From Agathobaculum massiliense (lineage in GTDB: Bacteria; Bacillota; Clostridia; Oscillospirales; Butyricicoccaceae), in the NCBI RefSeq assembly GCF_900291975.1, contig NZ_OMPN01000001.1, positions 2,888,501-2,952,500 of the forward strand: a stretch of 64,000 nt of DNA. The letters are read 5' to 3'. Both the position numbers and the translations under genes were made by a program. The notes under the pieces were generated by a model that saw nothing but the letters and a program-made list of their open reading frames with translations, ran no database searches and was not told where the DNA came from. Below are positions 44,616 to 53,878 of this stretch, piece by piece (within the stretch, counting starts at the first letter, position 1; each line of letters opens with the position of its first letter).

Positions 44616-45437
44616 ATGAAAACGGAACGGGTATGGAAGATGTATTGGAGCGCGACGGGGACGACAAAAACCGTCGTATCCGCGATAGCGGACCGGCTCG
44701 CGGCAGAGCTGGGGCTTGCTGTGGAGACATATGATTTTACGCTGCCGGCGGCGCGGCGGACCGCGCCGGAGTTCGCGGCGGGGGACGTGGTCGTTTTCGG
44801 TACGCCCACCTATGCGGGGCGCGTGCCGAACGTACTGCTCAAATACCTGGAAACGGTAAAGGGCGGCGGCGCGGCGGCAATTCCGGTCGTGACATTCGGC
44901 AACCGCGCGTTTGACGACGCGCTGATCGAGTTGCGCGATATTTTGACGGATAACGGTTTCCGCCCGTTTGCGGGGGCGGCGTTCGTTGGGGAGCATTCCT
45001 TTTCGAAAACGCTGGCGGCGGGACGTCCGGATGTGGACGACCTGCTGCTTGCGGCGCAATTTGCCGGACAGGCGGCCGCGCGGCTGGCCGGGGTGGATGG
45101 GCAGACGCCTCCGGTCGAAGTGCCGGGCCGCGCGCGGGAGGCGCGTACCTATTACCAGCCGCGCGACCGCGCGGGCAATCCGGTGGACATCCGAAAGGTA
45201 AAGCCGCTGACCGGCGAAGCCTGCGACCAGTGCGGAATTTGCGCCGCGGTATGCCCGATGGGGTCGATCAATCCGGAAAACGTGCGGGAATACACGGGCA
45301 TCTGCATTAAATGCGGCGCCTGCGTCAAAAAATGCCCGCAGGGCGCGAAATATTATGACGACGCCGGTTACTTATACCATAAGACCGAGTTGGAGGAGGG
45401 CTACAAACGCCGCGCGGAGGTCAGGCTGTTTTTCTAA
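44616..45437 (+). CDS. EFR1-type flavodoxin/ferredoxin fusion protein
   Basis: The protein has 273 residues. The N-terminal flavodoxin-like domain (about 1-165) binds FMN through YWSATGTTKTV and VFGTPTYAGRVPN. The C-terminal domain has two 4Fe-4S motifs: CDQCGICAAVCP near 207-218 and CIKCGACVKKCP near 236-247. It is a soluble electron carrier of anaerobes. The paired TIGR04076 gene lies directly upstream. AAGGAGGG lies eight bases before the ATG. Confidence 0.9.
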   Translation: MKTERVWKMYWSATGTTKTVVSAIADRLAAELGLAVETYDFTLPAARRTAPEFAAGDVVVFGTPTYAGRVPNVLLKYLETVKGGGAAAIPVVTFGNRAFDDALIELRDILTDNGFRPFAGAAFVGEHSFSKTLAAGRPDVDDLLLAAQFAGQAAARLAGVDGQTPPVEVPGRAREARTYYQPRDRAGNPVDIRKVKPLTGEACDQCGICAAVCPMGSINPENVREYTGICIKCGACVKKCPQGAKYYDDAGYLYHKTELEEGYKRRAEVRLFF

Positions 45438-45445
45438 AGCCAATC

Positions 45446-45478
45446 ATAAAAGGCTGACGCATAGCGTCAGCCTTTATA
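45446..45478. terminator. Bidirectional terminator
   Basis: Stem TAAAAGGCTGACGC/GCGTCAGCCTTTAT with a two-base centre. Overlaps the stop codon of the convergent gene. Confidence 0.88.
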
Positions 45479-46003
45479 CATGCCGATTTTTTGCAGCTCC
45501 TTTATCATGTCCGGAACCGTCTGGCCCGCGATTTCCAGGCGCGAGGCAGACCCCGGGTACTCGGCCGAGAACGTATCCCACGCGGTGACAAGGTGCGCGG
45601 TCGGAACGGCGCCGAACTGCTCGAGCAGCGCTTCAAAGCGGCCGTTTCGCGGGCTGTAAAGAGACAGAACCTTGTATTTCTGCACGAAAAGCTCCTCCTC
45701 GGTTGCGAGCGAGCCAATAGCGAACGCGGAAAGCCCATCCTGATAGAGCAGCTCTCCGTATCCGTCCAGGATCAGGGTGAGCTGCTTTTTGGTCATGCCG
45801 TCCAGATACCACACCTCGTCGGATTCCGCGTCCGGATGGATGGCGAGGAACAGCGGCTCCTCCAGCTCCGCATAAAACGAGCGGACAAAATCAGGCAGCT
45901 TTTCAAAGCTGAGGTTGCAGGTCAGGGTGTCGCTGTTCCGCTGGTATTGCTCGGACAGCTTTTCGGGGAAGGGGACGGTAACGCCCGCGGCGGTTTGAAA
46001 CAT
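45467..46003 (-). CDS. Conserved hypothetical cytoplasmic protein
   Basis: 178 residues, acidic, with no signal peptide or membrane segment and no family I recognise. Trp/Tyr-rich strands (DEVWYLDGMTKKQLTLILD) alternate with helices, suggesting an alpha/beta fold of SMI1/KNR4-like or similar size. AAGGAG lies eight bases before the ATG on the minus strand. It is 37 bases after birA on the same strand and may be cotranscribed with it. Confidence 0.55.
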   Translation of the reverse strand: MFQTAAGVTVPFPEKLSEQYQRNSDTLTCNLSFEKLPDFVRSFYAELEEPLFLAIHPDAESDEVWYLDGMTKKQLTLILDGYGELLYQDGLSAFAIGSLATEEELFVQKYKVLSLYSPRNGRFEALLEQFGAVPTAHLVTAWDTFSAEYPGSASRLEIAGQTVPDMIKELQKIGMYKG

Positions 46004-46040
46004 GGCGGATACTCCTTTTTATCGATCAAATAGGCAGGGG

Positions 46041-47024
46041 TTACAGGCGGATGCTGATCTCACCCGAGGACAGCGTGCGCACGGCGCCCTGCGCGTCACG
46101 GACAAGCAGATGTCCGTTTCCGTCAAGGCCGGTGCAGTCGGCCTGGTACTTTCCGGCGGGGGTGATGACGGTGACCGGTCTGCCGATGCAGCACAGTCGG
46201 CTCCGGTACCGGTCAAGCAGCTCAGCCTCGCGGCCGCTCTCCAGCAGGGTGTAGGCGCGTTCGAAGCGGGACAACACCGCCGCCGCAAAGGCGGCGCGGC
46301 GCGGAACTGCGCCGAATTCGCTCAGGGCGCCCGCCACCTGTCGCACCTCCTCCGGCCAGGCCGGATTGGGGCGCAGGTTTACCCCGATGCCCACGACCAG
46401 CGAGCTGACCGTACCCGTCTCGCCTTCGATAGTGGCTTCGGTCAGGATGCCGCACAGCTTACGCCCATGCATCAGGACATCGTTAACCCATTTGATCTGC
46501 GGACAGAAGTCGGCGGTGCGCTCGATCGCTTCGGCCACCGCGACCGCGGCCGCTATGGTGACGAACTGGATATGCGACAGCGGGAGCGAGGGATGCAGCA
46601 GGATGGTCTGGTATACGCCGGTACCCGCGGGGGCGGAGAATGAGCGTCCCAGCCGCCCGCGTCCGCCGGTCTGCGCCTCGGCAAGCAGGGTGAAGCCGTG
46701 CGGACGGTGGAGGTACCGTTCCTTGAGCACGGTGTTGGTAGAGGTGAGCGAGGGGAAAACCAGCATGTCGCGTCCGACAAAATCCGTGTCCAGCAGAGCC
46801 TGGACGCCGGCTGCGGTCAGGCTGTCGTCATCCGGCGCAAGGCGGTAGCCTTCGCCGGGGACCCCGTCGATTGCAAGCCCTTCGCTGCGCAGCACGCCGA
46901 TCGCCTTGTGTACCGCCGCGCGCGACACGCCCAGCCGCTCCGCGAGCATACCGCCCGACAGACGTTCTCCCCGCGCCTGTTCCAGCGCCCGCAGCACCGC
47001 GTCCTTGACTGCCAACCGAATCAT
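46041..47024 (-). CDS. birA: Bifunctional biotin--[biotin carboxyl-carrier protein] ligase / biotin repressor
   Basis: The protein has 327 residues. The N-terminal winged helix (LSGGMLAERLGVSRAAVHKAIGVLR) binds DNA. The central ligase domain carries GGRGRLGRSF, the biotinyl-AMP loop, and KWVNDVL near residue 178, where KWPND is usual. A C-terminal SH3-like domain follows. It biotinylates carrier proteins and represses biotin genes. The start is uncertain: the ATG at 47024 touches AGGGGG, while an in-frame TTG nine bases further in (47012) has better spacing. Confidence 0.92.
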   Translation of the reverse strand: MIRLAVKDAVLRALEQARGERLSGGMLAERLGVSRAAVHKAIGVLRSEGLAIDGVPGEGYRLAPDDDSLTAAGVQALLDTDFVGRDMLVFPSLTSTNTVLKERYLHRPHGFTLLAEAQTGGRGRLGRSFSAPAGTGVYQTILLHPSLPLSHIQFVTIAAAVAVAEAIERTADFCPQIKWVNDVLMHGRKLCGILTEATIEGETGTVSSLVVGIGVNLRPNPAWPEEVRQVAGALSEFGAVPRRAAFAAAVLSRFERAYTLLESGREAELLDRYRSRLCCIGRPVTVITPAGKYQADCTGLDGNGHLLVRDAQGAVRTLSSGEISIRL

Positions 47025-47096
47025 CCCCCTGTACCTGATGAGTCATGTTCTATATTGTGCCGTCCGCTTTTTATGCGGGACACGCGTTCCTTTCTA

Positions 47097-47125
47097 TTGT
47101 AAACGAAAAGGGGAAAGAGTACAAT
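47097..47125 (+). promoter_or_regulatory. Promoter of the S4-domain gene
   Basis: TTGTAA, 17 bases, TACAAT, 37 bases before the start codon. Confidence 0.65.
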
Positions 47126-47161
47126 AGAAAATAGCTTAGGAAAAGTAAGAGAGGGCATAAT

Positions 47162-47959
47162 GTGAAGAGCAAACAGGAGATACTGGCCGCGCTCGCGCGG
47201 TCGAACGAAGAACGGCTGTTGCTCGCGGGGCTGCTGGACAAGGAGCAGACCTGCGTGTCGCGCGGCTATCTGACGCATACCAAATTCCTTGACCCGAACG
47301 AGCGCGCGATCTGCGCGGAGGCGGTGCGGCTGAGTGGTGCGGCGGGGCATGCGCTGTTTTGGGGCGGTTATGAGGACGCCGAGCGGGGTGTATACCTGTT
47401 TTATCCGGACTATCTGGATGGGGACGGCGCCAGACAGGCCGCGCCGCTCGCGCTGCTGCGCGCGCACAAGCGCAAAGAGGATGCGCTGACCCACCGCGAC
47501 TATCTGGGCGCGCTCATGGGGCTGCAGATCGAGCGGGCGGTCGTCGGCGATATTCTGGTACATGACGAAGGGGCGGACATCCTGGTGCTGGAGGAAATGG
47601 CGGATTTCATTCTGCTGCATTTTTCCAAGGCTGGCAGAAAACAAATTTCGCTTACCAGGGAGGTAATCGGGAACCTCAAGGCGGCTTCCGTCGTCGAAAA
47701 AAGCGGAAGCGGATCGGTCGCGTCGCCGCGGCTGGACAGCGTGGTGGCGCTGGTGTTTGGCTTGCCGCGGGCAGAGGCGCAGGCGCGGATTGAGAAAGGG
47801 CTGGTGTTCCTGAACCACATGCCCTGCCTCAAGCCGGAGCGTCAGGTGGACGAGGGCGACCGGCTGACCGTGCGCGGCCTAGGCCGCGCGCGGATCGAGG
47901 CGTTCGGCGGCACCAGCCGCAAGGGAAGGCTGTTTATCAATTTTGTTAAAACGGTATGA
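47162..47959 (+). CDS. YlmH-type S4-domain RNA-binding protein
   Basis: The protein has 265 residues. The C-terminal S4 domain (about 185-245) shows SPRLDSVVALVFGLPRAEAQARIEKGLVFLNH. The N-terminal domain is the conserved YlmH region. Relatives act on stalled 50S subunits (RqcP2 role). In many Firmicutes ylmH sits in the division cluster; here it stands alone. The start is GTG at 47162 with GAGAGGG upstream; no ATG is available. Confidence 0.85.
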   Translation: MKSKQEILAALARSNEERLLLAGLLDKEQTCVSRGYLTHTKFLDPNERAICAEAVRLSGAAGHALFWGGYEDAERGVYLFYPDYLDGDGARQAAPLALLRAHKRKEDALTHRDYLGALMGLQIERAVVGDILVHDEGADILVLEEMADFILLHFSKAGRKQISLTREVIGNLKAASVVEKSGSGSVASPRLDSVVALVFGLPRAEAQARIEKGLVFLNHMPCLKPERQVDEGDRLTVRGLGRARIEAFGGTSRKGRLFINFVKTV

Positions 47960-47971
47960 AGAGAATGCCTG

Positions 47972-48000
47972 TTGTCAAAACCGCCTCGGTATGGTACACT
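47972..48000 (+). promoter_or_regulatory. Promoter of the second SLH gene
   Basis: TTGTCA, 17 bases, TACACT with TGG before the -10, 30 bases before the start. Confidence 0.7.
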
Positions 48001-48030
48001 GATGACAACAGCAATAAGGGGTGTTTAGAT

Positions 48031-50115
48031 ATGAAAAAACGATGGTTGTCTTTTCTGCTGAGCGCGGCCATGCTGGTCGCGATGCTCCCAACGGCTCTCG
48101 CAGCGTCCGATATCGAGTCGCATTGGGCAAAAAGCTACATCGAATATCTTGACCGCGAGGGCGTGATCAATCCCAGCGCGACAACAGGCAATTATGAGCC
48201 CGACCGCGATATGACACGCGCGGAGTTTATGCGGTATATCAACCGCGCGTTCCATTTCACGGAGAAGACCTCCATTTCCTATACGGATGTCCCATCGAAC
48301 GCCTGGTATTATGAAACCATCCAGATAGCGGAGCGGTATGGTTACATCAACGGCACGGGAAACAATAAAATGGAGCCGGAGGGTAAAGTGACCCGCGAGC
48401 AGGCCGCGGTCATCATCGGCCGTCTGTTCAAGGCCGACCCGGGAAACGTTTCCCCGTCCGACCTGACGTTTACGGACAAGAGCCAGGTGTCCGACTGGGC
48501 CGCGGGATACATCAAGGCCGCGGCGGACAAGGGCTTTATCGCGGGCTACAGCGACGGCACGTTTAAGCCGGGCAAGGTTGTGTCGCGCGGCGAGGTCGCG
48601 AAGATCCTGTATTATTATCTGGGGACGTCGCTTTCCACGGCCGGCAAGGCTTACACCGGCGCGGATCTGAAAACCGATACCACCAATGTGACAATATCGG
48701 AAAACTGCACGCTGTCCGATGCGGCGATTCAGGGAGACCTGTACATCACCGAGGGTCTCGGCTCGGATGCCGTGACGCTGACCAATGTTACGGTCAACGG
48801 TTCGATCATCGTGTCCGGCGGCACGGTTACAATGGTAAATACGACGAGCGACCATATGATTGTTTCGTCTCCGATGGGGCGCCTGATGCAGGTAACTGCA
48901 ACAGGCGCTACGCACATCAAGCAGACCGAGGTGCAGACCGCAGCTACTCTGTATGAAAAAGGGCTGACAACCACGGGGTATGAGGGATATGCGGATGTTG
49001 TTGTGAACGGCGGGGAGCGCGTCTCGCTGACGTTGGACGCGAACGTGACAAACCTGACGCTCGAGGACGAAGCCACGGTCAGCACAACTGCGGGCGCAGC
49101 GGTTTATCACCTGACTGCGGATAAGGCCGCGTCCATCACGGGCTATGGTTCGGTCTATCAGGCGGATATCAATGCGGACGGGGTCAGCTTCGCAAGCAGC
49201 GTCACGGTTTCCGGCTATACGCTCGGCCGCGGGGTGACAGCCACGATCGGCGGGCAGTCGGTCAGCGTTTCAAGCACGGCGGGCGTGGAGCCGGCAAGCA
49301 TCAGCGTCGATCTGAACGACCTGTCCGCGCTGGGCAGCGGGGTAAATATTTCGCTGCCTTCCGGAAAATCGGTATCCTCCGTGACATGCGACGGCGCGAC
49401 CCTGTCCCCGTCGGTCGCTTACAACACGAGCGGCTCGGGGATCCGGCTGCTGACCTCCTATCTCGGCACGCTGACGCGGGGCAGCCATACTCTGGTGCTT
49501 ACGCTTTCGGACGGCAAGCGGTCGAGCATCGCGGTCACGGTAACCAATTCCTCGGCCACCGCGGACGCGGAAGAGCTGGTATTCGACCGGTACTATAAGT
49601 CGTCCGGCTTCAAGGACCTGAACGTTAAGCTGGACGGGGTCGGCGCGGAAAGCGATATCGTGCGCGTTGTGCTGGGGCTGTCAGGCATCGATTATGGGTT
49701 TAACAATTCCACGCGGGCGCTGGTGCTGCGGCGCGGCCTGCTGGCCCAACTGCGTGCGGGTACATATACCGTGGCGGTGGACCTGGCGAACGGGGAACAG
49801 CGGACGATCAACCTGACGGTGGAGGATTCCACACCCGAGGGCGTCAACATCTTTGTGGCGGAATATGACACCTATGTGCCGAGCGAGCCTGACTTCGCGC
49901 TGCCGCTCAGCCGGCTCACTGTCCGCAACGTCACCGCAGTCAAAAACAGTTCGGTGCAGACGCTGAAGGAGGGGACGGACTACCAAGTATCGGATAAAGC
50001 CCTGACCCTTACCAAAACCGCGCTCGAGAACTTCCGCCGTTCGAGCGGATATGTGGAATTTTCCGTGACGATGTCGGACAATTCGGTATATACGCTGGTC
50101 ATCGATTACATTTAA
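48031..50115 (+). CDS. Secreted SLH-domain surface protein
   Basis: The protein has 694 residues. Signal peptide of about 23 residues (MKKRWLSFLLSAAMLVAMLP). Three SLH repeats at about 26-75, 85-135 and 148-200 carry MTRAEF, VTREQA and VSRGEV motifs for wall-polymer binding. From about 205 to 450 the chain is Thr/Val/Gly-rich with short repeats that suggest a beta-helix. The last 240 residues form two or three immunoglobulin-like modules. No enzymatic motif. The ATG at 48031 has AAGGGGTG upstream; the frame is open further up but lacks a ribosome site. Own promoter and terminator. Confidence 0.87.
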   Translation: MKKRWLSFLLSAAMLVAMLPTALAASDIESHWAKSYIEYLDREGVINPSATTGNYEPDRDMTRAEFMRYINRAFHFTEKTSISYTDVPSNAWYYETIQIAERYGYINGTGNNKMEPEGKVTREQAAVIIGRLFKADPGNVSPSDLTFTDKSQVSDWAAGYIKAAADKGFIAGYSDGTFKPGKVVSRGEVAKILYYYLGTSLSTAGKAYTGADLKTDTTNVTISENCTLSDAAIQGDLYITEGLGSDAVTLTNVTVNGSIIVSGGTVTMVNTTSDHMIVSSPMGRLMQVTATGATHIKQTEVQTAATLYEKGLTTTGYEGYADVVVNGGERVSLTLDANVTNLTLEDEATVSTTAGAAVYHLTADKAASITGYGSVYQADINADGVSFASSVTVSGYTLGRGVTATIGGQSVSVSSTAGVEPASISVDLNDLSALGSGVNISLPSGKSVSSVTCDGATLSPSVAYNTSGSGIRLLTSYLGTLTRGSHTLVLTLSDGKRSSIAVTVTNSSATADAEELVFDRYYKSSGFKDLNVKLDGVGAESDIVRVVLGLSGIDYGFNNSTRALVLRRGLLAQLRAGTYTVAVDLANGEQRTINLTVEDSTPEGVNIFVAEYDTYVPSEPDFALPLSRLTVRNVTAVKNSSVQTLKEGTDYQVSDKALTLTKTALENFRRSSGYVEFSVTMSDNSVYTLVIDYI

Positions 50116-50127
50116 GCAGCGGACAAA

Positions 50128-50160
50128 AAAAAGGCCGCCGGTTCCGCCGGCGGCCTTTGC
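50128..50160. terminator. Bidirectional terminator
   Basis: Stem AAAGGCCGCCGG/CCGGCGGCCTTT with an A-rich left flank; ends the SLH gene and the convergent amylase gene. Confidence 0.88.
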
Positions 50161-50170
50161 CTGTTTGGAG

Positions 50171-51481
50171 TTATCGCTCGCACTGCCAGAAAAACGCCGA
50201 ATAAGGGGGCAACTCGCTGCCGCCGCCGAAATCGTGCGGCGCGCCGGTGATCAGATCGACCGCCCGACCGCATTTCGCGTCAAAATGCGCGGTGTAGGGG
50301 TGGTCGTCAATGTTGACCGCCACAAGAACGCGTTCACCCTCGCAGGCGCGCTCCCAGATGCACTGTCTGTTGGTCAGGACGACCTGTCTGAAATCGCCGT
50401 AACACAGCGCCTTGCTGCCGCGGTGCGCCTTTGCCAGCGCGGTGATCCAGCCGGTCAGCTCGTTCCACTCCGGCGCATCGAACGCGGGACGCAGTGCGTC
50501 GTCGCCCTCGCGCTTTTCGCCCTTGGCGCCCCATTCGCTCCCATAGTAGAGGCAGGGGATGCCCGGCATGCCGAACAGCAGCGCGTAAATCAGCGGCAGG
50601 TGCCTGGGGTTCTGCAGGATGGACGCGGCGCGCGTGACATCGTGATTGTCCGCAAACCCCAGCAGATGCTTGCCGCGGTAGAGCGTCCAGTTTTCCGGAC
50701 CGAACTGGCGCAGCAGGGAATGGGTGATCTCGAACAGGTTCATGCTGTTCAGGGAGGAATACAGGCCCTTGTAGCATTCATAATTGGTGCAGGAATGCAG
50801 CATGCCCTCTCCCACGAACTGGTTATAGTCGCCGTGCAGCAGCTCGCCGACGAGGAAAAAGTCGGGCTTGAGCGTGTCGCAGAACGCGCGAAGCTGGCGG
50901 AGGAAATCCTTATCCAGGCAGTAGGCCACGTCAAGGCGCAGCCCGTCGATATCGAACTCGTCTACCCAAAGCCGGATGCAGCCGAAGATATGCTGTACGA
51001 CCGCGGGGTTTTTCAGGTTGAGCTTGACCAGCTCATAGTGTCCCTCCCAGCCCTCGTACCAGAAACCGTCGTTATAGCCCGAATTGCCATCGAATGAAAT
51101 ATGGAACCAGTCCTTATAGGGGGAATCCCATTTTTTCTCCTGCACGTCGCGGAAAGCCCAGAAGCCGCGGCCGACATGGTTGAACACGCCGTCGAGCACG
51201 ACACGGATGCCGTTCTGGTGCAGCGCGGTGCAGACCGAGGCAAAGTCCTCGTTCGTGCCCAGGCGGCAGTCCACCTTGCGGAAATCGCGGGTGTCGTAGC
51301 CGTGGCTGTCGGATTCAAAAAGCGGGGAAAAATATACGGCGTTGCAGCTAAGCCTGGCGATGTGCTCCGCCCAGCGGCCGGCTTTCCGGATGCGGGGTAC
51401 GGTTTGGCCATCGTTGACGCGCGGCGCGCCGCAGAAGCCGATCGGATAGATCTGATAGAATACGCTTTCATAAGCCCACAT
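50171..51481 (-). CDS. GH13 alpha-amylase-family glycosidase (cyclomaltodextrinase/neopullulanase-like)
   Basis: The protein has 436 residues, no signal peptide, so cytoplasmic. GH13 motifs in order: DGVFNHVG at 97-104, DGLRLDVA with nucleophile D184, GELLHG with acid E213, and FADNHD with H280-D281. It lacks the N-terminal domain common in neopullulanases. It likely hydrolyses short maltodextrins or cyclodextrins imported elsewhere. The ATG at 51481 has AAGGAG nine bases upstream on the minus strand; the frame is open upstream without a start signal. Confidence 0.88.
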   Translation of the reverse strand: MWAYESVFYQIYPIGFCGAPRVNDGQTVPRIRKAGRWAEHIARLSCNAVYFSPLFESDSHGYDTRDFRKVDCRLGTNEDFASVCTALHQNGIRVVLDGVFNHVGRGFWAFRDVQEKKWDSPYKDWFHISFDGNSGYNDGFWYEGWEGHYELVKLNLKNPAVVQHIFGCIRLWVDEFDIDGLRLDVAYCLDKDFLRQLRAFCDTLKPDFFLVGELLHGDYNQFVGEGMLHSCTNYECYKGLYSSLNSMNLFEITHSLLRQFGPENWTLYRGKHLLGFADNHDVTRAASILQNPRHLPLIYALLFGMPGIPCLYYGSEWGAKGEKREGDDALRPAFDAPEWNELTGWITALAKAHRGSKALCYGDFRQVVLTNRQCIWERACEGERVLVAVNIDDHPYTAHFDAKCGRAVDLITGAPHDFGGGSELPPYSAFFWQCER

Positions 51482-51522
51482 AGGTGTAAGCTCCTTTCTG
51501 CTCCCTCTGGGGATATAGTAAT

Positions 51523-51551
51523 AGTATACACGATGGACGCGGCAAAACCAA
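51523..51551 (-). promoter_or_regulatory. Candidate promoter of the GH13 gene
   Basis: On the minus strand TTGGTT, 17 bases, TATACT; the -35 is weak. No clear catabolite-response element was seen. Confidence 0.5.
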
Positions 51552-51610
51552 GCGAAAGCGGAAACTTTACATCTGCACGGCGGAACCGTGCAAATAATAA
51601 TAAAAAATGC

Positions 51611-51639
51611 TTGCAAAGGGAGGTGCGATGTGGTATTAT
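51611..51639 (+). promoter_or_regulatory. Promoter of rplS
   Basis: TTGCAA, 17 bases, TATTAT with TGG before the -10, 80 bases before the start codon. Confidence 0.75.
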
Positions 51640-51718
51640 TAATCGGTAACACGGGCATTCCTCTGCTTATTTTCAGAAAATAGGGCAAGAATGTCTAAGA
51701 CGAAAGGATGACAGAAAA

Positions 51719-52060
51719 ATGGATCTGGTCAAAGTACTGTCCGAGCAGCAGCTCAAGAGCGACCTGCCGGAGCTCAAGATCGGCGATACCGTTAAGGTAC
51801 ACGCGAAGATCAAGGAAGGCAACCGTGAGCGTATTCAGGTGTTTGAGGGCATCATTATTGCCAAGAAGCACGCTGGTGTGAACCAGACGGTTACCGTGCG
51901 CCGCATCTCTTACGGTGTAGGCGTTGAAAAGACGTTCCCGGTACACTCCCCGAACGTAGCGAAGTTCGAGGTTGTGCGCAGCGGTAAGGTCCGCCGCGCC
52001 AAGCTGTACTACCTGCGCGGCCGCGTGGGCAAGGCTGCCAAGGTTGCCGAGAAGGTTTGA
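51719..52060 (+). CDS. rplS: 50S ribosomal protein L19
   Basis: 113 residues, complete. Shows the family pattern [23 protein letters not shown] and [20 protein letters not shown], ending with a [13 protein letters not shown] tail. AAAGGATG lies eight bases before the ATG. In this genome it is followed by lepB, rbgA and rnhB, a conserved Firmicutes order, although a terminator separates it from lepB. Confidence 0.97.
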   Translation: MDLVKVLSEQQLKSDLPELKIGDTVKVHAKIKEGNRERIQVFEGIIIAKKHAGVNQTVTVRRISYGVGVEKTFPVHSPNVAKFEVVRSGKVRRAKLYYLRGRVGKAAKVAEKV

Positions 52061-52072
52061 GAACAACCAAAT

Positions 52073-52108
52073 ACAAAAACGGGGAGCGTCATGCTCCCCG
52101 TTTTTGTA
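52073..52108 (+). terminator. Terminator after rplS
   Basis: Stem ACAAAAACGGGGAGC/GCTCCCCGTTTTTGT with a five-base loop. Confidence 0.92.
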
Positions 52109-52182
52109 TCAGCGGCGGATGGTCTTCTGTCTGCGGAGCCGGCTGAGAAGCCCTTGAAAGCGCAGGCGCGGAGGATTTGGGC

Positions 52183-52211
52183 TTGCATAGCAGGCGATAT
52201 ATAGCTATAAT
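52183..52211 (+). promoter_or_regulatory. Promoter of lepB
   Basis: TTGCAT, 17 bases, TATAAT, 35 bases before the start codon. Confidence 0.8.
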
Positions 52212-52246
52212 AAAATCGTATGTTTATCTTTTTGGAGGAATTATTC

Positions 52247-52822
52247 ATGCAGGAAACGCAGACCGAAGAGAAAAAGAAGGCGGAGGGTCGTTTCTCCAGC
52301 GAGCTGTTCAGCTGGGGAGAATCCCTGATGACTGTGCTGATATTTTTTGTCGTCGTATTCACCTTTTTTGTGCGCCTGATCGGTGTGGACGGGACATCGA
52401 TGTACCCGACGCTGGAGGATCACAGCATCATGCTGGTCAGCAACCTGAATTACACGCCGGAAAAGGGTGACATTGTCGTGCTGCGCAAGGAGGGCTTTTA
52501 TGGGGACCAGCCGATCGTCAAGCGCATCATCGCGACCGGCGGCGATACGGTGGACATCGATCCGGTCACGGGGGATGTGCTGGTAAACGGTGAGGCGCTC
52601 GACGAGCCGTATATTGCAGAAAAGATTAACACGCTGGAGAAAATGGGCGACATGACCTATCCGCAGACCGTGCCGGAAGGCTGCATCTATGTGCTGGGCG
52701 ACAACCGTAATTACTCGACCGACAGCCGTTGGTCCAGCCTGGGCATGGTGGATGAGCGGTATATCCTGGGGCATGTGCTGAGCGTGGTATACCCGTTCAG
52801 CGCATTTGGATCGGTGGCGTAA
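52247..52822 (+). CDS. lepB: Signal peptidase I
   Basis: Membrane serine protease that removes Sec and Tat signal peptides. The protein has 191 residues. A cytoplasmic acidic/basic tail precedes a single transmembrane helix at about 27-44. Catalytic S51 is in GTSMYPTL and K92 in [22 protein letters not shown] forms the third conserved box. The ATG at 52247 has GGAGGAA six bases upstream; the ATG at 52220 precedes the ribosome site. Next gene starts four bases after its stop. Confidence 0.96.
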   Translation: MQETQTEEKKKAEGRFSSELFSWGESLMTVLIFFVVVFTFFVRLIGVDGTSMYPTLEDHSIMLVSNLNYTPEKGDIVVLRKEGFYGDQPIVKRIIATGGDTVDIDPVTGDVLVNGEALDEPYIAEKINTLEKMGDMTYPQTVPEGCIYVLGDNRNYSTDSRWSSLGMVDERYILGHVLSVVYPFSAFGSVA

Positions 52823-52826
52823 CGCG

Positions 52827-53681
52827 ATGAATATACAATGGTATCCCGGACACATGACAAAAACCCGCCGGCAGATGGCGGAATATATCAAGCAGGTAGA
52901 TGCGGTGTGCGAGGTTGTCGACGCGCGCATCCCCCAAGTCTCGCGCAATCCCGATATGGATCAAATCGCGGCGGGAAAGCCGAGGCTGATGGTGCTGAAC
53001 CGGATCGATCTGGCCGATCCGGCGATGACTGCCGCGTGGGCGAAACATTTCCGCGCGCAGGGCATGGCGGTCATTGAAACCGACAGCCGCGCGGGGACGG
53101 GGACGCAGGCGTTTGCAGGCGCGGTGCGCTTGTTGCTCGCGGACAAGATCGCGGCGTGGAATGAGAAGGGGCTGGTCGGGAAGGCGGTCCGCGTGATGGT
53201 GGTTGGTATTCCGAACGTGGGCAAGTCCACGTTTATAAACCGTATCCTCGGGCGAAAGTCCGCCAAGGCGGCGGACAAGCCGGGCGTGACGCGCGGCAGC
53301 CAGTGGTTCCGTGTGGAAAACGGCATCGACCTGCTCGACACGCCGGGCATCCTGTGGCCGAAGTTTGACGATGAGCGGGTTGGCATCCTGCTGGCGTGTA
53401 CCGGAGCGATCAAGGACGACATCCTGGATGTGGAAACGCTCGGCTGCAGGCTGATGGAGCTGCTCGCGGTGCAGGCGCCGCAGGCAATTGCTGGCCGGTA
53501 TGGCGTCGTGATGCCGGAGGAAAGCGATTCCTTGGGCTACGACCTGCTTCAGCAGGCGGGCCGGCGGCGCGGTTTTCTGCTGCGCGGCGGTGAGATCGAT
53601 ACCGAGCGCATGGCCCGCATCCTGCTCGACGAGTTTCGGGGCGGGGTGCTGGGGAGGATCACGCTTGAGTGCGCCGAATGA
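52827..53681 (+). CDS. rbgA: Ribosome biogenesis GTPase RbgA (YlqF)
   Basis: Circularly permuted GTPase needed for late 50S assembly. The protein has 284 residues. Motif order is permuted: G4 NRIDL near 54, then G1 [10 protein letters not shown] near 125, then G3 DTPGI near 170. Begins [17 protein letters not shown] as usual. A weak GGTGG within the end of lepB serves as ribosome site, suggesting coupling. An 11-base inverted repeat surrounds its stop codon. Confidence 0.95.
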   Translation: MNIQWYPGHMTKTRRQMAEYIKQVDAVCEVVDARIPQVSRNPDMDQIAAGKPRLMVLNRIDLADPAMTAAWAKHFRAQGMAVIETDSRAGTGTQAFAGAVRLLLADKIAAWNEKGLVGKAVRVMVVGIPNVGKSTFINRILGRKSAKAADKPGVTRGSQWFRVENGIDLLDTPGILWPKFDDERVGILLACTGAIKDDILDVETLGCRLMELLAVQAPQAIAGRYGVVMPEESDSLGYDLLQQAGRRRGFLLRGGEIDTERMARILLDEFRGGVLGRITLECAE

Positions 53682-53730
53682 AACCACGGTTTCATTCGCG
53701 GGAGGACGCACCGCGCGGCGCGGATGCGTC
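53675..53730 (+). promoter_or_regulatory. Two adjacent hairpins across the rbgA stop codon
   Basis: CGAATGAAACC at 53675-53685 is the exact reverse complement of 53688-53698, and the TGA stop of rbgA lies in the left arm. A second hairpin, GGACGCA..TGCGTCC with an inner CCGCGC/GCGCGG, covers 53703-53730. Neither has a T run, so they are not classical terminators; RNA stability or processing signals are possible. Confidence 0.45.
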
Positions 53731-53878
53731 CAGGGCCGCGAAAAGCGCGTCCAGAGGACACACTTTTCTCCGCTTTTTTATGATAATTCGGACGTTGCTT
53801 CGCGGCATCTGAATTATCTGCTCTATGCGCGCTGCGGCGTGGGGAGCTTTCATTATCCATTCCAAAGAGGTCGTTGTG

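Noticed and set aside
53750..53790. Possible terminator (AAAAGCG..CGCTTTTTT) after rbgA
   Set aside because: The arms are short and the loop exceeds 20 bases, so a stable hairpin is doubtful.
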